From Acidobacteriota bacterium (GTDB lineage: Bacteria > Acidobacteriota > Terriglobia > Terriglobales > Acidobacteriaceae), in the NCBI GenBank assembly GCA_021810175.1, contig JAJZJJ010000094.1:1-8438 (forward strand): a DNA stretch of 8,438 nucleotides. The letters are read 5' to 3'. The notes under the pieces are model-generated. The model saw only the letters and a program-made list of their open reading frames with translations, did not search any database and was not told where the DNA came from. This document shows positions 1 to 4,664 of this stretch, piece by piece. Position 1 is the stretch's first letter; each line of letters begins with the position of its first letter. Made by a program: the position numbers and the translations under genes.

Positions 1-111
1 GGCTCCAGTGGCGGAGCCTGCAGCAGAGGTTGTTGCGCAGCCAGCACCGGAAGTGGCTGCGGAGGCAACGAGCGCAACTGCCGCAGAGACGAAGCAGCCG
101 GTGGTGGAAGC
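1..111 (+). repeat. Direct repeat copy A within the Ala/Pro/Glu-rich gene
   Basis: Positions 1-111 match 397-507 with about five base differences. The offset is exactly 396 bp (132 codons), so the repeat stays in frame. The similarity ends abruptly after the codons for QPV.EA. The copy probably continues upstream of the window. Confidence 0.9.
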
Positions 112-1369
112 ACAGCCGGTGCAAGAGCCAGTGAGTGAGCCGCCACAGGGTGAAGCTCCGCCAGTCTATGAGCCAGCAGCGGAGGCTGTCGCCGAGCCGG
201 TGGCGGAAGCGGTTCCGGAAGCGGCAGCCGCGGCGGAGCCGGCGCCTGAAGCGGCGAGTGCGGTTGAGTCCGCGGTTGAGGTCCCGGTCGAGCAGGCCCG
301 GGCGGAAGTGCCGGTGGAGACGCAGCCGGAAGCAGCCGCGGTGGTCGAAGCGCCGCGAGTCGAGGCTATGACGGCTGAGGCGGTCGTAGAGGAGCCGGCT
401 CCAGTGGCGGAGCCTGCGGCAGAGGTTGTTGCGCAGCCAGCACCGGAAGTGGCCGCGGAGCCAACGAGCGCAATTGCCGCAGAGACGAAGCAGCCGGTGG
501 AGGAAGCTCAAGCAGAGCCGGAAGCGGCAGCAGAGGCTGCGGCGGCGGAGGCAGCTGTAGCAGCAGCGGCGATGGGGGCATCCAGCGGAGCGATGGCTGC
601 GGAGCCGATCGAGGAAGACGCTCCGCATGTGTGGAAGAGGCGTGCGACCGATGCGGCAGAACCGGGGGCTCCGTCGCCGAGGGTCGCGGAGGCACTCCGT
701 CGCGCGCAGAGTCGAGGTCTGGGCTTCGAGCGCGAGAAGGCGGAAGGAAGCGAGCCAGCCCCATCCGCTGGTCATTACGGGGATGAAGAGGAAGAGCCGT
801 TCAAGCTGGAGAAATACCTGCGGCGGTCGACGGACCGGAGACCGGGAGTGTTTGGAGCGGCAGCCGACGTGGTTCCGTCACCGGATGAGACGACGTTCCT
901 GAAGTCGAAAGACCAGGGAAGGTCGAGCGACGAGGTGACCGAGGAGCAGTTGCGGGAGCTGGCGCAGGATCCGATGTGGAAGACGCTGATGCAGTTCAAG
1001 GGCTGGCTGCCGGTGGTGACGAGCCTGCTGCCGATGCTCGATCTGGCGACGGGGCGGCCGCAGCCTGGGACCTCGGACGAGATCAAGGACACGATGGACG
1101 GTCTGCTGATGTCGCACCGGGATATCCGTTCGACGCTCAACAGCCAGACGACGGAGCTGCGGCGGGTGGAGCAGGAGGTCGCGCACCTGCGCGAGGCGGC
1201 GGACAAGACCAGCTTTGAGCAATCGGCGATGGCCGACGACGTGCGCGGCATGCAGCGGCTGATGAAGAATGCCTCCATGTATATGGGAATTTTGCTGGGG
1301 CTGCTGGTTGCGGTGGTTGGCTACATGGCCTTCCTGGTCTTTACCTACCTGAATCATCCGGCGCACTAG
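2..1369 (+). CDS. Ala/Pro/Glu-rich repeat protein with C-terminal membrane anchor (5'-truncated by window)
   Basis: I do not recognise the family. The frame is open to the first base, and the first codons (Ala-Pro before GTG at 8) match the second internal repeat copy, so the true start lies upstream. Numbering from GTG 8: residues 1 to about 200 are low-complexity Ala/Pro/Glu/Val sequence; a segment of about 32 residues recurs with a 132-residue period. From about 205 the sequence becomes a normal mixed, charged region. Residues about 315-350 contain a hydrophobic stretch around KGWLPVVTSLLPMLDL. Residues about 354-421 are a predicted coiled coil rich in Glu, Arg and Gln. Residues 425-448 form one strongly hydrophobic helix (MGILLGLLVAVVGYMAFLVF), leaving only five residues after it. 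The visible part therefore looks like a tail-anchored protein with a large soluble N-terminal side, perhaps spanning a compartment or acting as a scaffold. That role is inferred. The stop codon TAG lies inside an inverted-repeat element. Confidence 0.8.
   Translation, partial: APVAEPAAEVVAQPAPEVAAEATSATAAETKQPVVEAQPVQEPVSEPPQGEAPPVYEPAAEAVAEPVAEAVPEAAAAAEPAPEAASAVESAVEVPVEQARAEVPVETQPEAAAVVEAPRVEAMTAEAVVEEPAPVAEPAAEVVAQPAPEVAAEPTSAIAAETKQPVEEAQAEPEAAAEAAAAEAAVAAAAMGASSGAMAAEPIEEDAPHVWKRRATDAAEPGAPSPRVAEALRRAQSRGLGFEREKAEGSEPAPSAGHYGDEEEEPFKLEKYLRRSTDRRPGVFGAAADVVPSPDETTFLKSKDQGRSSDEVTEEQLRELAQDPMWKTLMQFKGWLPVVTSLLPMLDLATGRPQPGTSDEIKDTMDGLLMSHRDIRSTLNSQTTELRRVEQEVAHLREAADKTSFEQSAMADDVRGMQRLMKNASMYMGILLGLLVAVVGYMAFLVFTYLNHPAH
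397..507 (+). repeat. Direct repeat copy B within the Ala/Pro/Glu-rich gene
   Basis: This is the second copy of the in-frame repeat at 1-111. It encodes APVAEPAAEVVAQPAPEV followed by a shared run up to ETKQPV. The near-identity at DNA level, including synonymous sites, suggests recent duplication or gene conversion rather than only protein-level selection. Confidence 0.9.
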
Positions 1370-1482
1370 AACCGGTCTCATAAATAGCGTAGCGGCCTCG
1401 ACGAAAAGCATGAGCCCCGCTTCGATGGCGGGTCTCATACGAGGCCTCACCAGGCGCGGAGGGTTTATGAGACCAGTTCTAG
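1366..1482. repeat. 117-bp nested inverted-repeat element overlapping the stop codon
   Basis: The outer arms 1366-1384 and 1464-1482 are inverted copies matching at 18 of 19 positions (CTAGAACCGGTCTCATAAA against its near-perfect complement); both ends read CTAG. Inside are a 7-bp pair (1394-1400 / 1440-1446, GGCCTCG/CGAGGCC) and a 10-of-11 bp hairpin (1410-1420 / 1428-1438) with a 7-nt loop. The word GGTCTCATA appears in the left outer arm and the inner arm, and inverted in the right arm. The TAG stop of the upstream gene is part of the left end. The structure fits a REP/MITE-like palindromic element or a very large 3'-end hairpin. There is no T-tract, so it is not a classical rho-independent terminator. 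Confidence 0.75.
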
Positions 1483-1834
1483 GGGCGGGACGGCTTATTT
1501 CTCCGGCCCTGCGATTTGCAGGTTCCTCACTTATGCTTTGTAAGTGGATGCTGTTGTCCTAGGATTCAGGGCAAGCGGCTGACTTATGCCGGGGTGACAG
1601 GCAAGGTATAACGAATGGCGCTTGATCTTTGTGTTGGGGGCGCGGTTCGAAGGGAAAGTCTTCGGCATTCGGGCGGGCTTTGAGTTCATCGTGCGGCACG
1701 GCGATTTGCCTCCACACGAAATCACAGAGTTGGTCGGGGTCATCAGGCACGTTCTTGGCAGGGGTATGCGGCTTCGTTCGGCGTATAGCTCCGTAGAGTG
1801 GTGGAGTGTGTCCTGATGTGTGCCCGGAGTCAAC
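1483..1834. other. Intergenic stretch without a convincing gene
   Basis: This stretch holds two small hairpins: CCTGC/GCAGG at 1508-1512/1518-1522, and CACTTA/TAAGTG at 1528-1533/1541-1546. The rest carries only short reading frames on both strands, the best of which is the minus-strand frame at 1559-1855. I see no tRNA, rRNA or CRISPR structure. Confidence 0.5.
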
Positions 1835-1855
1835 CGTCGAAATCGACGAACTCAT
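1559..1855 (-). CDS. Possible small hypothetical protein or coding remnant (98 codons)
   Basis: This is the best reading frame between 1483 and 1892, running divergently from the DUF3800 gene. The middle part (residues about 28-75, around DDPDQLCDFVWRQIAVPHDE) has acidic and aromatic composition and fairly GC-rich third codon positions, so it may be or have been coding. Against this, there is no Shine-Dalgarno sequence ahead of the ATG at 1855, both ends look non-protein-like, and overlapping frames of similar length exist on both strands. I do not recognise a family. The first codons overlap the palindrome at 1835-1848. It may be a remnant of a larger gene whose other parts were lost when the A/T-richer islet formed. 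Confidence 0.25.
   Translation of the reverse strand: MSSSISTVDSGHTSGHTPPLYGAIRRTKPHTPAKNVPDDPDQLCDFVWRQIAVPHDELKARPNAEDFPFEPRPQHKDQAPFVIPCLSPRHKSAACPES
1835..1848. promoter_or_regulatory. 14-bp operator-like palindrome upstream of the DUF3800 gene
   Basis: CGTCGA-AA-TCGACG is a perfect 6-bp inverted repeat with a 2-bp spacer, 44 bp ahead of the TTG start at 1893. Just downstream is an A/T-rich block (TTTAATTAG) that could hold a -10 element. No clear -35 was found. A repressor site is an inference. Confidence 0.35.
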
Positions 1856-1870
1856 TTAATTAGTTGATCC

Positions 1871-1878
1871 GAAAGGAG
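1871..1878 (+). promoter_or_regulatory. Shine-Dalgarno sequence GAAAGGAG
   Basis: This is a strong SD core (AAAGGAG). The gap to TTG at 1893 is 14 nt and to ATG at 1899 is 20 nt, so it favours the TTG although both spacings are long. No in-frame start codon lies closer. Confidence 0.5.
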
Positions 1879-1892
1879 CTCATCCGAAACTA

Positions 1893-2729
1893 TTGGCCAT
1901 GATCGACGCATATCTTGACGAGAGCGGCATCCATGAGGGCGCAAAGGTGTGCTTAATCGGAGGGTATTTTGGAGGTCCCGGGCAGATCAAGCGGCTCGAA
2001 GTCGCGTGGAAAAGCACCTTGTCGAATTTCGGATTTCCGATGAAGGAATTTCATGCGAAGGACTTGGTTAAGTCGCGCAAGGCGCGCCCTATGCTGGAGG
2101 AATTGGCGAGAGTAGCCGGAAGCCAGCGGAAGGTTTACCCCGTGGCCTATGGCATAGTTGTCGATGATTTCAACACATTCTCCGTTGAAGAGCGCCGCTT
2201 TTTGACCGGTGCAACATTGATGAATTCCTCTGGCAGGTTGGTTACGTCTGGGTGCCCAAGCAAGCCATACTTCGTCCCGTTCCAACACACGATCAAAATA
2301 GTGACCAATGACGCTCCGGTGGGGGGCAAGGCGCACTTCCACTTCGGCCTCGGCCGTCCTTTTTCGGACTACGCTAGGTCAATGTTTGCGCAGATCAGGG
2401 AACAATCTAATCTTCCTAGAGCAGCAAGCCATTGGACTTCGCGTGATCGCTTGGGAGAACCCTCGTTTCCGTTGTCAGAGGAAACTGCGCCACTGCAGGC
2501 AGCCGATTTGTTGGTCCACGCGGTTTACCTGCACATGAGGGAGCAAGTAGCAAAGGGAGAGTCAGCCGATTTCACTAGGCCAGCGAGCGGTTTGGCACGG
2601 CTCTGCGTGGCAAATGCGAAATCGCAATCCCATCTTGTATTCCAAAACAAGGAACATCTGCAGCACTCGATTGACGATGCGAAAATCCTTTCTCCTGCGT
2701 GGGCGGAGCGCCTGAATCGACTGTCTTAG
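1893..2729 (+). CDS. DUF3800 family protein (predicted RNase H-like fold, function unknown)
   Basis: The product has 278 residues from TTG 1893, or 276 from ATG 1899; the following numbering uses the ATG. The N-terminus IDAYLDESG (2-10) has the Asp7-Glu8-Ser9-Gly10 signature of DUF3800. The second motif EFHAKDL (50-56) supplies His52 and Asp55, and the C-terminal motif LQAADLLVHAVY (199-210) is the conserved Q-x-A-D element. These acidic residues are the expected metal or catalytic cluster of an RNase H-like fold; nuclease activity has not been shown for the family as far as I know. No signal peptide or membrane segment is seen, so it is probably cytoplasmic. Length is typical. The gene is visibly more A/T-rich than its flanks, consistent with horizontal transfer. 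A small Cys-containing gene follows after 38 bp, but has its own promoter-like TATAAT. DUF3800 genes often sit in accessory or defence-type loci; that is context only. Confidence 0.85.
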   Translation: MAMIDAYLDESGIHEGAKVCLIGGYFGGPGQIKRLEVAWKSTLSNFGFPMKEFHAKDLVKSRKARPMLEELARVAGSQRKVYPVAYGIVVDDFNTFSVEERRFLTGATLMNSSGRLVTSGCPSKPYFVPFQHTIKIVTNDAPVGGKAHFHFGLGRPFSDYARSMFAQIREQSNLPRAASHWTSRDRLGEPSFPLSEETAPLQAADLLVHAVYLHMREQVAKGESADFTRPASGLARLCVANAKSQSHLVFQNKEHLQHSIDDAKILSPAWAERLNRLS

Positions 2730-2751
2730 CGCCTAACCGGGGCAGTTGAAA

Positions 2752-2757
2752 TATAAT
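2752..2757 (+). promoter_or_regulatory. Consensus -10 element TATAAT directly before an ATG
   Basis: A perfect TATAAT ends 10 nt before the ATG at 2768, which would place transcription start only a few bases from the start codon. No Shine-Dalgarno sequence is seen ahead of that ATG, which agrees with a leaderless or near-leaderless mRNA. No good -35 hexamer is found at 16-18 bp spacing. Confidence 0.45.
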
Positions 2758-2767
2758 TCGCAGCACT

Positions 2768-3160
2768 ATGGGAATCCCAACAATCAATCTTCAGAATTTT
2801 CATATTCTGCTTTGCAAGGGGTGCCAGACGCCCATCACTCTCCCTCGTCAAAGCCGACTGGGAACCTATAGAGGCCTGTCTTATCAGCCCACCGGGAATT
2901 GGCCAACAACCGTTGTATGCCCCCGGTCCGGGCAAGCGTTCTCTTATTCGGCGGTAGAGGACCTATCTCTACTGCCACGTCCAATGATGGACCGCATGAT
3001 AAACCTCCTGGAAATTGAACGAAAAGATGCCCCACAACCGACCGAAGAACAGACGGCAGTCTACGTGCATATAGGCGGAGTAAATCTAAGACAGACCGTA
3101 TTGGATGCTCTCGGATGGCCCGAATCGACGGAGCTAACGATGACCCTTTTGGAGTGGTGA
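2768..3160 (+). CDS. Small hypothetical protein with zinc-ribbon-like cysteines
   Basis: The product has 130 residues and no family that I recognise. It carries C16-K-G-C19 after a short beta-like start (FHILLCKGC), and about 30 residues later C51-P-R-S-G. This spacing resembles a zinc ribbon in which the fourth cysteine is replaced by Ser54, so metal binding is only possible, not shown. The C-terminal half ends with a probable folded segment (VYVHIGGVNLRQTVLDALGW) and a hydrophobic last stretch, without a membrane helix. It follows the DUF3800 gene by 38 bp on the same strand and shares its A/T-richer composition, so the two may be one acquired module. However, the TATAAT just upstream and the absent SD suggest separate, leaderless expression. 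Coding status is supported by one clean ATG-to-TGA frame filling the space. Confidence 0.6.
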   Translation: MGIPTINLQNFHILLCKGCQTPITLPRQSRLGTYRGLSYQPTGNWPTTVVCPRSGQAFSYSAVEDLSLLPRPMMDRMINLLEIERKDAPQPTEEQTAVYVHIGGVNLRQTVLDALGWPESTELTMTLLEW

Positions 3161-3209
3161 GCTTCCCCGCATTCCTGCTCAATCCCCCACCATAAGTCAG
3201 CCAATGCTA

Positions 3210-3989
3210 TTACTTGCGGGATAACTCATTTTTTGAATGAGTTGTGCGGAGGGGTGTGCGTTTGCGGCGGCGGGGTGGCGATACGGATGGAATCGTTGGG
3301 GTAGAGGAATCGCGGGGTGCGGGCTGGGGCTGCCGGGCGGCGTGGAGGGTTTCGAGCGGAGGGTGGTTGCGCGCTGAGGAAACAGGATTGTGGCCGGGCC
3401 GGTGGGGGTTGCGAGGCTGGGGCTTTCGGGCACGGGCACGGGCGCGGGTTCGACAGGGGCGCGAGGCGGCGGGCATTGCCGATCGGGTAGCGGGCGGCGC
3501 TGATGGGGCGGCACTGGGAGTGGGTTGGGCGGCGGCGTTCACGTCCGTGATGCCGGGCTGCGGCGGCGCGGGGGATTGAGCGGGATTCGGCGCGGGCGCG
3601 ACGAGCGCGTGCCGGGCGGGCGCGGGTTCGGGTGCGGTTGCAGCTTCCGCGGCGGCAGCGGCCTGTTTGCGTTCGCGGTCGAGCATGGGGAGCAGGACAT
3701 CGGCGAGGGATGGCATGCGCGCTTGCTGGGCTTCGGCTTCCGCGGCGATGGCGGCCTGTTCGAGGTCAAGGAGGAGACGGAAGAGCGAGATTTTTCCGGC
3801 GAGCATGGCGTCGACGAAGGCGCCGGCGATGGCGTCCTGGCGTTTGCGGGCGTGGGTGAGAAGGGCTTGGGCGAGGCTGCGGCGCTCCCAGGAGCCGGAG
3901 GGTGCGGGGGCGGGTTCGAAGTCGTCGTCGTAGGCGGGGTTGGGGGTGGCGACGGGGTCGTAGACGTGGTCGAAGCGCGAGTCGGACAT
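3210..3989 (-). CDS. Hypothetical protein: helical N-terminal domain plus Ala/Pro/Arg-rich tail
   Basis: The product has 259 residues and no family that I recognise. The start ATG (3987-3989) is well supported by AGGAG five bases upstream (3995-3999 on the minus strand). Residues 1-30 are acidic and probably disordered. Residues about 33-110 (WERRSLAQALLTHARKRQDA, then FVDAMLAGKISLFRLLLDLE) are helical and read as a real domain, with third codon positions that are the GC-richest in this frame. From about residue 113 the sequence is Ala/Pro-rich, then Arg/Pro-rich. Below about 3530 the codon-position bias is lost and all three minus frames stay open for long stretches, so the last 110 or so residues may be a frameshifted or poorly conserved tail. 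No membrane helix or signal peptide. It begins only about 37 bp after a terminator hairpin and converges on the small Cys protein gene at 3160. Confidence 0.65.
   Translation of the reverse strand: MSDSRFDHVYDPVATPNPAYDDDFEPAPAPSGSWERRSLAQALLTHARKRQDAIAGAFVDAMLAGKISLFRLLLDLEQAAIAAEAEAQQARMPSLADVLLPMLDRERKQAAAAAEAATAPEPAPARHALVAPAPNPAQSPAPPQPGITDVNAAAQPTPSAAPSAPPATRSAMPAASRPCRTRARARARKPQPRNPHRPGHNPVSSARNHPPLETLHAARQPQPAPRDSSTPTIPSVSPPRRRKRTPLRTTHSKNELSRK
3223..3243. other. Perfect 8-bp hairpin at the 3' end of the minus-strand gene
   Basis: AACTCATT (3223-3230) and AATGAGTT (3236-3243) are perfect inverted repeats separated by TTTTG. It lies in the last codons of the minus-strand frame ending at 3210 and between two convergent genes. 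It could aid 3'-end formation, although no T-tract follows on either strand. Confidence 0.45.
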
Positions 3990-4013
3990 GGAGGCTCCTG
4001 GGGCCGGTGAACA

Positions 4014-4052
4014 AGCCCAAACAGAAAACGGGACGCTGGTGGGCGTCCCGTT
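4014..4052 (-). terminator. Rho-independent terminator of the ATPase-USP operon
   Basis: Perfect 10-bp stem 4027-4036 / 4043-4052 (AACGGGACGC/GCGTCCCGTT) with a 6-nt loop. Reading on the minus strand it is followed by TTTTCTGTTT. It lies about 175 bp after the USP stop. It also sits immediately ahead of the next minus-strand gene (ATG at 3989), leaving little space for an independent promoter, so it might act as an attenuator. Confidence 0.8.
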
Positions 4053-4127
4053 CGGTTGAAGATTGAGTTCTTAATTACAGGATATCAATTTTGGGGTTAA
4101 TTCCCGGCAGGGTGGGTCAGCGAGTCA

Positions 4128-4230
4128 GCGGAAGAGAATTTTTCCGCAAAGACCGCCCCGGTGCTGGCCGCACCGGCGGACGCACCCGCTTCGTTCCGTT
4201 CTCCATCCACCTTCAGGAGAAATGATCTAG
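4128..4230. repeat. Nested inverted repeats abutting the USP stop codon
   Basis: On the minus strand the sequence starting one base before the USP stop reads CTAGATCATTTCTCCT, 14 of 16 identical to the corresponding end of the element at 7339-7459. Interior to it is a GC-rich hairpin (4158-4164 / 4170-4176, CCGGTGC/GCACCGG, extendable by three pairs across a bulge), then GCGGAA/TTCCGC (4128-4133 / 4142-4147). A degraded counterpart of the outer arm may lie at about 4131-4145 (10 of 15 matches). The outer pairing is weak, so membership of one repeat family is an inference from the shared end. Confidence 0.4.
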
Positions 4231-4664
4231 GACGAGCGGGGAAGCACCATCACGGGGCAGTGCGCGTGACGCAGAACTCCCTGGGCAATGCTGCCGAGCA
4301 GGATACTGCCGATGGGGCCGCGCCCGTGGGTGCCCATCACGATCAGGTCCGCGGACCATTGTCGTGCCGCTTCCACGATTTTTGCTGCCGGGGGTCCTGT
4401 CTCGATGAATTCCAGTACGGGGGGCTCTGCCGCCGCGCGAGCCTTGAATGCGCGCAGGAGTTCCCGAGCATCATCCTGCGCCAGAGTGAGCCAGCGGTCC
4501 GCAGGGACGCCGGAACCCAAGGCGGTATGAGCCAGGGCCGGATCGACCACGTGAATCAATGCGACCTCCGCGCCGAGCTGCCGCGCAAGGTCAAGGCCGA
4601 TGCCGGCGGCATGGGCGGCAAAGGTGCCTGTATCTACTGCAATCAGTATTTTCTTGAAGATCAT
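4227..4664 (-). CDS. Universal stress protein (UspA family, ATP-binding type)
   Basis: The product has 145 residues in a single Usp domain, a Rossmann-like alpha/beta fold usually forming dimers in the cytoplasm. It begins MIFKKILIAVD, the usual first beta strand with Asp11. IHVVDP is the second strand. The ATP-binding signature G-x2-G-x9-G-[S/T] is complete: GTHG (111-114), nine residues, then GS (124-125), and the protein ends on the typical strand CPVMVLP. The start at 4662-4664 was chosen over an upstream in-frame ATG (4766) because it begins exactly at the family start, has GAGG seven bases before it, and overlaps the TGA of the ATPase gene in the form ATGA. That four-base overlap indicates translational coupling. 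As an ATP-binding Usp paired with an ATP-driven proton pump, it may respond to energy or pH stress; this is inferred. Stop TAG sits at a repeat-like CTAG end. Confidence 0.95.
   Translation of the reverse strand: MIFKKILIAVDTGTFAAHAAGIGLDLARQLGAEVALIHVVDPALAHTALGSGVPADRWLTLAQDDARELLRAFKARAAAEPPVLEFIETGPPAAKIVEAARQWSADLIVMGTHGRGPIGSILLGSIAQGVLRHAHCPVMVLPRSS

Noticed and set aside
1366..1482. CRISPR-like or attachment-site interpretation of the repeats
   Set aside because: The repeats are inverted and nested rather than regularly spaced direct repeats, and no integrase or cas gene is in the window.
1638..1655. GGTTCGAA, reminiscent of a tRNA T-loop
   Set aside because: No acceptor, D or anticodon stems can be built around it.
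1622..1816. 64-codon plus-strand frame upstream of the DUF3800 gene
   Set aside because: It is antisense to a longer minus-strand frame with better codon bias and has no SD.
3244..4010. Gly/Arg-rich plus-strand frames opposite the 3210-3989 gene
   Set aside because: Codon-position bias and a good Shine-Dalgarno sequence support the minus strand in the N-terminal part; the plus frames are a by-product of high GC.
4216..4229. AGGAG plus ATG on the plus strand (AGGAGAAATGATCTAG)
   Set aside because: The start is followed by a stop after one codon; it is the antisense of the USP 3' end.
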